A stretch of 64,000 bases of DNA from Palaemon carinicauda. Lineage: Eukaryota > Arthropoda > Malacostraca > Decapoda > Palaemonidae. The position numbers and the translations under genes are program-made. The DNA lies in contig NC_090744.1 of the NCBI RefSeq assembly GCF_036898095.1, positions 102,258,331 through 102,322,330 of the forward strand, in the 5' to 3' direction. Shown piece by piece: positions 55,185 to 64,000 of the stretch. Under the pieces are notes generated by a model. That model did no database searches. It had not been told where the DNA came from and worked only from the letters and a program-made list of their open reading frames with translations. Numbering within the stretch: position 1 is the first letter of the stretch; each line of letters starts with the position of its first letter.

Positions 55185-55655
55185 ACATAAATTAAGAGAA
55201 GCTGTCTAACCTAAACAGATGCACAAACTCACCTCAGAGAAAATGTAAAAAATAAGAGAAGTTGTCTAACCTAAACCCACCCATCAAATCTAAACTAAGA
55301 GAAAAGTGCAGAATAAGAGAAGCTATCTAACTTAAACACAGCCACCTAACCTAACCGAGGAGAAAATGTATAACAATTTAAGACACCTAACACAAACACA
55401 CCCACCTAACCTAACCTAGGAAATAACAAAATAAGAGAAGCTGTCTAACCTAAACACACACACTTAACCTAGGAGAAAATGTATAACATAAGAGAAGCCG
55501 TCAAACCAAAGTACACACCTAACCTATCCTAGAAGTTAAGGTGTAAAATAAGAGAAGCAGTCTAACCTAAGCACACCGACATAATCTAATATAGAAAATG
55601 TATAACAAGACAAACTGTAACCTAAACACACCCACCTAACCTAGCCTAAAGCTTG
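55185..55655. repeat. Satellite array, about 58-bp unit, right part
   Basis: About eight diverged units with ATAAGAGAAGCTGTCTAACC and CACCCACCTAACCTAACCTA. It continues the array interrupted by E2. Confidence 0.92.
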
Positions 55656-56258
55656 GACCTACTTCCTTAGGCCACCCATAGCCTTATCTCACTCGGGAGG
55701 GTGGAAACCTCCTCTAATGCAAAATACATCTTCTGGTTAGCCACTTTAGTTACCTTAAATAGAATCAGATGTTGCAGATGGGGATGATTGGGAAACAATT
55801 TCTTCTTTCTTCTGAACATTCACTACTTGAGTGCCATTGTAATGTCCACGAAAACGTCCAATAGCCTCAAATTATGAGAGGCAACAACTAATGTATGTTT
55901 GAGCAACAGAATCCATGACAGTCAACTTCCACACACTCTTTTAGTAGGTCGATGAAGGATGATTTCCGGAATTGTAGTTTATTGGATAATCTGGAAACAA
56001 AGTATCCAATCAATGTTTCAGCATCCATAACCAGAAAAAAAAGAATAATCAGGCATTTTTGCCAACAATGCATAGACATAAAATAAAACAACAAGAGAGA
56101 AACTAGCATGGCAACAAAAAATAATTTGAAAAATTTATAAAGTAAAAATTAGAAATTCAAATTCGGCTAAAACTGCAATACCCAGGTCTTTTCACATCTG
56201 TTTCACTTTACATTGTTATTATTCTTTTGCTTCTTTGAATTTGAATTTATGACTAAAC
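55656..56258. other. Spacer between the satellite and E3, no gene seen
   Basis: AT-rich unique DNA. Confidence 0.5.
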
Positions 56259-56462
56259 ATGACAAATTCGTAGATGATTTGTATTTTTCCTAACCATACA
56301 AACCTTAGCTATTTACATATGGTTTACTTTCGGCGTAGCTGAAAAGCCGAGCCATTAGAATTTAACGAGGGTGTATTACCCCCGCGCTAGTTAGCAAGGG
56401 GGTAGGGGAGTGGTAGCTAGCTACCCCTCCCCCCCTCACACACCGGTGAACTGCTTCACTTC
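56259..56462 (-). repeat. E3 3' inverted terminal repeat
   Basis: The outer end ATGACAAATTCGTAGATGAT is nearly identical to the E2 outer end. It contains GTAGCTAGCTAC. Confidence 0.92.
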
Positions 56463-56514
56463 GATTAAAGGTAAGACTTGCCTTGGGGGACAGGGCTGGC
56501 GGGCAAATATGTGT

Positions 56515-56615
56515 CAATAGCTAAGGTTTGTATGGTTAGGAAAAATACAAATTATCTCCGAATTTGTCATTTGTTCCGTAACCGAAATACAAACCACGCT
56601 ATTTACATAGGGTGA
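56515..56615 (-). repeat. E3 internal complementary region
   Basis: 56515-56570 is the complement of the 56259 end and 56571-56615 is the complement of the 62330 end. They abut without spacer, as in E2. Confidence 0.92.
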
Positions 56616-57067
56616 CTTACCCTTAGGAAGGGTGGAGAGTCCCCAGCCTTACTGGCTTTGGCTTACCCGGGGACTCAGAATCCGAGTGAGCAGCACTCGA
56701 GAAAGAGTGTCCCTGCACCTCACAAGTTTCTTGCTATGCAAGAAACGTGCGGCCTACGTAAGCTTGTGTGTGGAGGGAAGAAGTGTGACTTGTTCTAGGA
56801 AGTCGACCTGAAGTCCTTTAACTGGAATTCTAGGCTAGGACGTTCCCAATACCACCTCGTCAGGGTATGGGGGACGCGACAGTATTAACTCAATACTAGG
56901 AACACATGGAAGCATGGTTTACCTGCAGAGGTTTGAGGTCAGCTATGCAGAGAACCCAGGATGCTGCTTTCCCCAAGAGAGGGGATGATGAAGAAAGAAG
57001 TAAGGGCCAGACATACTTCTTTCATTCATGCAGTCTAAAACCGGATAGCAATGCCCTCAACCTTCTT

Positions 57068-57768
57068 CTACCTGTCCAATAAGGAGCCTGAGGTTAGACC
57101 AGCTGTTGGGTAGCCACCACAGGGCCGATAGAAAACGTATCGAGGCTCCAGTGGGTCACGTCCTGCAGGTAGTGGGCTGTGAAGGTCGTTAGACGCTTCC
57201 AGACTCCAACTTGTAGCACCTGCGTCACAGTAGTTTCTCTTGAAGGCCAGGGATGTTGCGATGCCTATGACATCGTGTGCCCTAAGGCGACGTAACGGAG
57301 GAGGATCTGGATTCAGGGCGTGATGGATGACACTTTGAGTCCAGGCTGAAAAGGCATTCTTGATGACCCTCCTCTCCATCCTCCCTGTGCTCCCAAACAG
57401 GGCTTGCACGTGAGGACGAACTGCAACTGTTCTTTAAGATAACCCCTCCGACTCCTTACTGGGCATAGTAAGAGAAGGTCTGGGTCATCTGTTACAGAAC
57501 GGAGACTCGAAATCCTGAAGGAGTCGACTGAAGGTCCGGGACTCCCAGATTTTGATCCTAGTAACCAACTCAGGGACGAACCTGAACGTTACCTCCACCT
57601 ATCCTCTTGAATGGGCGACGTCGTACGAGAGACCATGAAGTTCGCTGACACGCTTGGCCGAGGCCAGAGCAAGCAGGAGCACCGTCTTCCAAGACCAGTG
57701 ACGATCAGAAGCCTGGCATAATGGTTCGCAAGGAGGTCTCTTAAGAGCCCTAAGAGCCCGAACTATGG
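57068..57768 (-). pseudogene. E3 tyrosine recombinase, C-terminal fragment
   Basis: Begins abruptly after the minisatellite with RALRALKRPPCEPL and includes ASAKRVSELHG, which carries the first catalytic Arg. Stops and frame changes follow, then AHDVIG, where the Arg of the H-x-x-R box is Ile (about 57264-57280). The terminal His-Tyr part is out of frame. It is clearly inactive, and about 40 percent of the protein is missing at the N-terminus compared with E2. Confidence 0.9.
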
Positions 57769-58260
57769 CGCGTTGGCGGAAATCGTGCTGGCGCTCGCGG
57801 GATGGAAAACCCTTGGTTGCGCGCAGGCGCGCGGTCGTAAGGGCGAGGGCAGGCGGCCGGGAGACCGATGACGCGTAAGCAACAGATGGCGCGTAAGCGA
57901 GCGATGGCGCGTAAGCGAGCGATGGCGCGTAAGCGAGCGATGGCGCGTAAGCGAGCAATGGCGCGTCTTGGCGAGCGATGGCGCGTCTTGGCGAGCGATG
58001 GCGCGTCTTGGCGAGCGATGGCGCGTCTTGGCGAGCGATGGCGCGTCTTGGCGAGCGATGGCGCGTCTTGGCGAGCGATGGCTAGTAGGCGGGCGAAGGG
58101 GCATTGGCGAGCGATGGCACGTGGTCAAGCGATGGCGCGTTGGCAAGCGATGGCGCGTTGGCAAGCGATGGCGCATTGGCAAGCGATGGCGCGTTGGCAA
58201 GCGATGGCGCGTTGGCGCGTTGGCAAGCGATGGCGAACGGTGGGCGCGTAGGAAACCTAC
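57769..58260 (-). repeat. 18/20-bp GC-rich minisatellite in E3
   Basis: Units share GCGAGCGATGGCGCGT: 18-bp GCGCGTAAGCGAGCGATG (57895-57955), 20-bp GCGCGTCTTGGCGAGCGATG (six copies, 57961-58080), and 18-bp GCGCGTTGGCAAGCGATG (58135-58210). The 20-bp form shifts frame at each copy, so coding constraint was already lost when it spread. Confidence 0.95.
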
Positions 58261-60068
58261 AACTATTGAAGCGTTGGCGCGTTGAAAACGCTTGCGCGCA
58301 GGCGAAGAATTGCGCGGGCGTGTAAGGAGAGCCCAGGGGTGCCTGTGAGGTGTCTCCTGGGCGGTGCGGTGTGAAGTGGAGGCGTGCTGGCGCGTTGGCG
58401 TGCTGGAACTGGAACGCGCGTGGGCGCGCTTGGCACGAAACTTCAGAAGGGCGCTGCGAGTCCAGAAGAACCTGTGAGCGCCTGTGCGCTAGCGTAGGAA
58501 CTTCTTGAACTGCGAGTGACGAGGCAGGAACCAGGAGATCGTAGTAGCGTAGTTGTGTGGCCAGAAGAAATGTGCGGCCAGACGATATCAACAAGGGTGC
58601 AGAACCAGAGATATCGTCGGCGAGGAGGCGAAGGAATAACTCCTTGCCTGCGCCCAGATCCAAAGATCGTGGGCGAACTTTGGCGCGTATTGCGCACATC
58701 AGGGAAGGGGGCGCAGATGCGCGCTGGCGAGCAGGTGCACGTGGAGTTCAGTGAAGAAAATCTCTCTGCTTGCGCCCAGATCCGGAGATCGTGGGCGCGA
58801 GGGCGAACATTGGCGCGCATTGCGCACATCAGGAAAGGGCGATCAGATGTGCGCCAGCGAGCAGCCGATCGTGGGCGTTCAAGAGACCGTAGGTGCACAT
58901 GGCGCGTAGCCGCACAGAAGAGTTGGCAATCAGGAGTTGATTCAGCAGAAGTCTGGTCCACAGCAGGAGAGCATTCGCGAACTACTGCGCGCAAGTGCGC
59001 AGTAGAACGGGGTTGCACAGGTAAAAAAAAAAAAACCTGGCACCAAAGGGACTTACTCACATTGTGAGATAAGCCCTTAGCCCCGAAGGAACCGGTGCCC
59101 GTTTGGAAAACGGGGTGGAGAGGCGCCCACAGCGCTACTGCGTCCAGGAACGGAGAAGGAAGACAAGATGATCTGGCAGGTGTCGAAGATCGCAAACGAA
59201 CTGCTGACAGGACTAGCAAAGCAGCTGCAACTGTCTGTTCTCGTCGAGGAGGATCCTCTGCGGCTGAAAATGAAGACGACCACGGACAGGAGCACCATCA
59301 TCAGTCCTCCGAAGAGGAGTCTCTGTTAGTGAACTCCCCCGAGGGGGAGAGAGACTCGCAGGAGAGACCGTTGGACTCAGCTGCCCCCTCTAAGATGTTC
59401 GGAGGGGGGAACTGAGCCTTCAGCAATAACAGCAGGGGAGTCCTCCGAAGAGGAGTCTCTATGCGTGTCCTCTCTCGCGAACAAGAGAGGTGAACACTTC
59501 GTAGAAGAGACAGGAAGAACTGATGAAGGCGCCCTTTACGGCCGTTGGATCAGCAAGCTGACCATAGAGAGCAACCCTCCGAAGAGGAGCTCCTGCAGCT
59601 GCTCAGCCCCTTGAGCGTAGCTGCAAGTGCGACTGCTCAGCACCAAGAGCATAATCACACGAACTCCATGGTCCGGCTTTGCAACCGCTCAGCCCCTTGA
59701 GCATGGTTACAAAAGCGGTCACTCAGCACCAAGAGCATAACCGCCCGAGGACCAGAAATTATTAAGGTAAGAGAAGATGCACCCCCCTGAAGGGGCAAAA
59801 CTCATACCTGGGAAGGGAACCTCCCTCGGAAGGGAACCTCCCTCGGAAGGGAACCTCCCTCAGAAGGGAAGTACCCACCCATGGAGGCGAACCTCCTGAG
59901 CGTTCTATATGAACTAAGGAGCTGACAGTTGTCACGGGAGAACTTCTAGGAGAAGGGACACGCCCATGACGAAGTCGTAGAGGATGCGGCAACGGCAGAC
60001 TCCCCAGGCCCCAACAGGACAGCTCTGCTTCGTTGGCACATTAGGCAAACGAAAAACTAGATAGTTAA
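58261..60068 (-). pseudogene. E3 gag N-terminal remnant
   Basis: The segment 59992-59762 reads GRVPSPRSSPV ... GGSPPWVGT, matching the E2 gag N-terminus. Downstream it is Ser/Arg/Pro-rich with many stops. Repeated phrases GCTCAGCCCCTTGAGC and GCTCAGCACCAAGAGC (about 59600-59740) are also in E2 near 54045-54100. Another imperfect repeat lies at 58660-58830 (CCCAGATCCAAAGATCGTGG and CCCAGATCCGGAGATCGTGG). Confidence 0.7.
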
Positions 60069-60697
60069 CTGTGAAAATAAACAATTAGTTAACATTAATT
60101 CCCCCGGGGGAACTCCGAAGAGGAACCCCTGCGGGAAAAGAACATAAGAATTACACATAGGAATGCGCCCTCCTCCCCCACTGACACTCACGGGAAGGGG
60201 GGGGAGGGGAAGGGGGGGAGGAAGGCGGAGAACTGTAACAAAACAGAATTATAACTATTATAAATATGTAATTCACCTAAGAATGTTCACTAATAGTAAG
60301 AACGAATGAACCCCGAAGAGAAGCGTTCTACACAGAAGCTGAAAAGTTAACAAATACAATTAGATTTAATTAAAAAATAATTGAGACAAAATAAACGGAG
60401 TAGCAACTCATCCCGCAACGGGAAGGAAGATACCATAATCCATAGTAGGGTATTATTACAGTTTCAACCATTATGGGAAATCTATTATATTAATATTTTT
60501 CCCAAGTAAAGCAAGTCTTTTGTAGTATTTCTGTATAATATCTGTCGCAAATGCCTAGTTCTTTATATATCGACGATCAAACTCACGCTACTCATGTCTT
60601 CCTCCCAGATTTTTTCTAAGTCTGTTGTTATTGTTGACTGTGTCTTGTTTTTGCTCAAATGAGCCCTGTAACCACTACAATCCACAGACAAACTAGT

Positions 60698-60780
60698 CCA
60701 CTATGAAGTCTTACACGTTTGGCAAATCACAACGCCTCTCCACTATGACGTCATACATGTTTGGCCAATCACAGCGCGAC
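60698..60780 (+). promoter_or_regulatory. Tandem promoter-like units with CRE and CCAAT box
   Basis: Two 41-42-bp copies (60698-60739 and 60740-60780) begin CCACTATGA. The second has a perfect CRE, TGACGTCA (60746-60753), and a CCAAT box within TTGGCCAATCACAG (60765-60769). The first has degraded versions of both. It lies 41 bp upstream of the ATG of the short ORF. Confidence 0.5.
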
Positions 60781-60821
60781 AATACATTATCTTACCCAAG
60801 CATTTCATTTCATTCTTAGAC

Positions 60822-60980
60822 ATGGAGGCCATAGCAAGCATGTCATCTCATGTTGCACAAGAAGTTGAAATTCCATCTTCTTGTCCTGACTGTTTCCTAA
60901 CTTACAATGAATTTGTTGTAACTTATTCGGGGAATATTGAAAAACTAGTGGATTTGTGCCAGAGAGACAATTTAATTTAA
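60822..60980 (+). CDS. Short ORF with a Cys-x2-Cys pair, function unknown
   Basis: 52 codons, starting MEAIASMSSHVAQEV and containing CPDC. After the TAA the same frame continues with a second CPAC pair (about 60992-61003). A GTAAG splice-donor-like site lies at 61075. This could be a first exon of a captured or decayed gene with a zinc-binding head. It is not a recognised family, and the ORF may be chance. Confidence 0.3.
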   Translation: MEAIASMSSHVAQEVEIPSSCPDCFLTYNEFVVTYSGNIEKLVDLCQRDNLI

Positions 60981-61299
60981 CAAAATAAATATTGTCCTGC
61001 ATGTCAAGGAACCTTCGCAACGGCTTCACGTTTTCCTCAAAGCACCAGCACATCTTTATGAACCAACAGTTTAAGGTAAGATTCATTAATTTATGGAGTA
61101 TATTATAATGGTGATAGTATAACGATGTATACAGCAGTACCATCACTTTGGATTTGGTTTGATGGATGTGTTAGGTAGTGGCCGTAAGGGGGGGGTCGCA
61201 GGGGCTAGGCCTAGGTAGGGGTACAGGGCCCTAGGTTAGGTGGTTGTATTAGGTTCGGTAGTGTCCCGAAAATCACTGTGGCCTTAAGGGGGGTCGCAG

Positions 61300-61320
61300 T
61301 GGGGGGGGGGCGCCCCCCCC
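61300..61320. repeat. Poly-G/poly-C palindrome
   Basis: G10 followed by CG and C8. It can fold on itself; G-rich blocks (GGGGGGGTCGCAGG-type) flank it on the left. Confidence 0.85.
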
Positions 61321-62144
61321 TGGTAGGGCTAGGTATGGGTATAGGGGGAGGGGTGGTGGAAGGATAAGTATTCATTTATTGCAAATATCATTTGACGCCC
61401 CCCCCCACCCAAAACCCCGGTTCCCACCTGGTGTCCCCCATAATTGTTGGGATGAAGTAGGGTCTTTCTGCATTACAACATATGAAACAAAAACAATAAA
61501 AACACGGTTACAAACACTGATTTTTCTGGAAAAACTTGTTGTTTTATCTCCAATTATATAGTAAATCTCTAAATTGGATGGTTTGCGGTCAAAATAAACG
61601 ATAAATCCGTTGGAACTACACTATTTCTGATGCAACAAATATATTTTTATTCCAGTTTCCCCATAATGGTTGAAACTGTAATTTTACTCGTAGTAGTAAT
61701 AAAAGGGTGAATGACCTCAAGGAGAGAGAGAGAGAGCATAGTCAAACTAAACTCCCAAGTTCCCCGCTCTGATAGACCAAGTTCTCCGTAGGGAAGGAGG
61801 AACAGCGGAGAAACAGATTAATAAGTAAAGTGCAGCGATGAGGATTCCCCACGGCGTCCGCCGAAGGACCAAGGGAGAGATCGTGACCCGTGAAAAGTCA
61901 CCGTGGTGGCCTGAGACCACACGGAGAAGTTGTCGTACTATGAGTGGACCTCCTACACACACAAACAGCACAAACACTGAAAAGGAAACTTACTGTATTT
62001 CTATACTCAAATATATACATAAACATAAGAATGTTTATATACATATTAAGTATAAGAAAAGTAAGTAATTAAGTAAGACAAAACATTACTGGCTGCCATG
62101 CGAGGACGGGACAGAGACGTCTGTTCATTGTCCGAGCCAAAAGT

Positions 62145-62330
62145 GAAGTGAAGCAGTTCACCGGTGTGTGAGGGGGGGGGGAGGGTTAGCTAGCTACCAC
62201 ACCCCTACCCCCTTGCTAACTAGCGGTGGGGTATTACACCCTCGTTAAATTCTAATGGCTCGTCTTTTCAGCTACGCTGTAAGTAAACCCTATGTAAATA
62301 GCGTAGTTTGTATTTCGGTTACGGAACAAA
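62145..62330 (-). repeat. E3 5' inverted terminal repeat
   Basis: Reverse complement of 56259-56462. The outer end (minus) TTTGTTCCGTAACCG matches E2. Confidence 0.92.
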
Positions 62331-64000
62331 TACCAAAATATACCCTTACAATTAGCAAAAACCAGCGTAAGCACCGATCATAGGCTTCCCTTTCAAGGGG
62401 TTACCAATTGGAAAAGCACTCCATCTAGTTTTGACCAGATATTAAACGAATTTACAATGTCACTGCCAAGTTACAACCACAATACCGCTCCTCCTCCTTT
62501 CCATCCCCACTTTGGTACTTGACAGTAAAATGCTCCTTTTACCTCACCGCAATTTTCACCAATAGCAAGTTTTATTAATTCCACGTTTATAGTAGATTCT
62601 TGTATTCAAAATGAGTTTATAACTTGTTTTTCTAATGCTTAGTGTAACTCATCTCAATTTTTCTTAAATATGTGAAAAGTTACAAATTTATGTAGCATGC
62701 ATCAGAAAACAAGTCCTGTCGTTGACTTAAGCGGGTAGTGGTATTAAACTTACTTACTATCACGATATTTTATATTTATTCGTTAACATTATATATTGAC
62801 AAAACCTACATCTGTGGCAGGAATTGAGGTTAGTAAATAAGTTTTGATTAACATTACTTGGTAATTATTTGAAACAACGATGGTACTCTGACAAAATCAC
62901 TTCCGACCAACCTGCTATTAGGAAACTTTTCCGAGCTAAAAGGGCACTCCTGCAAGTGGGTGCAAATCTGGCTAGGTAAAAAATTTGACTTGAGATTACG
63001 GGACTAACGCACATAGCAAAATGTGTTCCCCTTACCAGAACATAGGAACATTGAAATATTGTTAAATTGCTAGTGAACCGAGATATGTCAAAGCAAAAGT
63101 AATTGAACTAAGTGAAAAATTAGACAGATAAAATAGGTACAAAATACTTGTCCATGGGCCTAACATAAGTAACGAATCATGTTCTACTTGCCAGATCAAA
63201 AGAAAAATGAGATCATGTTTTATCTGCGAGCAAAATGAGCTATGCAGAACAAGGACCAATAAATAATTACTGTTAGTTTGGTGTAAGAACATACAGGTCA
63301 AGAAGCTCAATTAAATAAGGTGGTGTAACCTTTGACACAAGAACACAACCTAACCTAAGGTTCCCCAACCTAACCTAACTTAGGAGCCATATCTATACCT
63401 AACCCTGCGACCTCCCTAGGCTACCATATTCCTACATTTCCCTGACCTAACAAGCTACATTTACAATGAGGAGGTACTCGTAGTACGATGACCACAACTA
63501 CAAACTACATAGATTGTGATAAAATACACGTTTACTGTGCACCCAGAAGTCCTAGCAAGCAAAAGCTTCCGTGTTTTAAAAGTTTCATTACTATTACTGG
63601 GTTTACATTATGGCAACTTTTTCATTTATTATGAGGACTTGCTACAATGACTGGCGAAAAAAAACAGTTAATTTAAATACCTTAAAATTACACTACGTTG
63701 TATTATAGTGTTTCAAACGTAATTTATGACGATACCTAGTGCAAACCCACACTTTTTCAGTTACGAGATTCGACCCATCATAACTTAAGAATTACGGAAT
63801 TCAGCCTGAAATACTAATAAAAAAAATTTAAAACACCACAAATTGCATTAAATAACTGTCTTACGTTCTACAAACCCATTATTGCACTCTTCTATACTTT
63901 TACCCAATATCCTTGCAGCCATAATCTCGTTTTATATTTCTTATGTGAGAGAAATAAACAGTTGAAGAATCGGGTAAATTATTTCCAACTAAAATAACAT
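62331..64000. other. No gene seen
   Basis: AT-rich, with a small CCTAACCTAA cluster at about 63340-63400. Confidence 0.5.

Larger units (their letters stand above)
60459..61678. mobile_element. Nested TA-flanked DNA transposon, Tc1/mariner-like ends
   Basis: Inverted ends of about 19 bp begin CAGTTTCAACCATTATGGG on both sides, flanked by TA dinucleotides (60457-60458 and 61679-61680). Removing the element and one TA leaves a sequence that aligns with the uninterrupted E2 copy at about 54705-54740, so insertion at a TA is well supported. Tc1/mariner elements duplicate TA and often begin CAGT. No transposase was found; it is a non-autonomous element carrying a promoter-like segment and a short ORF. 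Confidence 0.85.
60069..61992 (-). other. Putative leader intron of E3, enlarged by an insertion
   Basis: It has the same GTAAGTTTCC start (61992) and TTAACTAATTG...TTTTCACAG end (60069) as E2. Without the nested transposon it would be about 0.7 kb, against 0.5 kb in E2. Splicing is inferred only. Confidence 0.45.
56259..62330 (-). mobile_element. DIRS-like element E3, internally deleted relative of E2
   Basis: ITRs (56259-56462 and 62145-62330) and ICR (56515-56615) match the E2 plan and are clearly related in sequence. Inside, the gag N-terminal region and minisatellite join directly to the C-terminal half of the recombinase at about 57768, so gag C-terminus, RT, RNase H, methyltransferase and recombinase N-terminus are missing. 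A 1.2-kb TA-flanked transposon sits at 60459-61678. E3 cannot encode its own movement, but it retains the ends and ICR that a helper would need. Confidence 0.93.

Noticed and set aside
57868..58325. Plus-strand ORFs such as repeated MARKRA or WRVGKR
   Set aside because: They are antisense translations of the E3 minisatellite.

Overview
This is an AT-rich, repeat-dominated eukaryotic window with no host gene that I can support. It is most probably from a decapod crustacean, likely a caridean or penaeid. The reasons are long (GA)n, (CT)n and (TA)n microsatellites, CCTAA/CCTTA arthropod-telomere-like pentamers, a tRNA-derived SINE whose body looks like a family I recall from prawn genomes, and several DIRS-type retrotransposons. 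The species is an inference.

The recognisable coding content is almost all from DIRS-like (tyrosine-recombinase) retrotransposons. E1 (4826-11429, + strand) has inverted terminal repeats (ITRs), a broken gag, a reverse transcriptase/RNase H/methyltransferase-like ORF, a tyrosine recombinase split by a stop, and an internal complementary region (ICR). E2 (47194-55184, - strand) is the best-preserved copy: its RT-RNase H ORF keeps every catalytic residue and its recombinase has a single frameshift. E3 (56259-62330, - strand) is an E2 relative with an internal deletion that removed the gag C-terminus, the RT and the recombinase N-terminus. It carries a nested TA-flanked transposon. D (40240-45405, - strand) is an old copy recognised from its ITRs and ICR. 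B (about 13040-17110, + strand) is a scrambled fossil with gag, RNase H and RT fragments.

E1, E2, E3 and D all show the DIRS hallmark: an ICR whose two halves are the reverse complements of the element's two outer ends placed back to back, a template for the circular intermediate. E1, E2 and E3 also have a short-period minisatellite in the N-terminal half of gag (24, 30 and 18/20 bp). Less regular repeats lie in B and D. In E2 and E3 a GTAAGT...TTTTCACAG interval in the leader looks like a spliceosomal intron.

Layout: 1-4825 SINE, microsatellites and a CCTTA/CCTAA tract; 4826-11429 E1; 13040-17110 B; 17111-40239 gene-free DNA with microsatellites, a 30-bp minisatellite (24659-25310), a large imperfect foldback (32250-33450), a tandem duplication with (TA)n (35244-35787) and a possible MITE (36455-37234); 40240-45405 D with an inserted hairpin repeat; 47005-55655 a roughly 58-bp satellite split by E2; 56259-62330 E3; then gene-free DNA to the end.

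All similarity statements were made by eye on this sequence. No alignment or database search was run.
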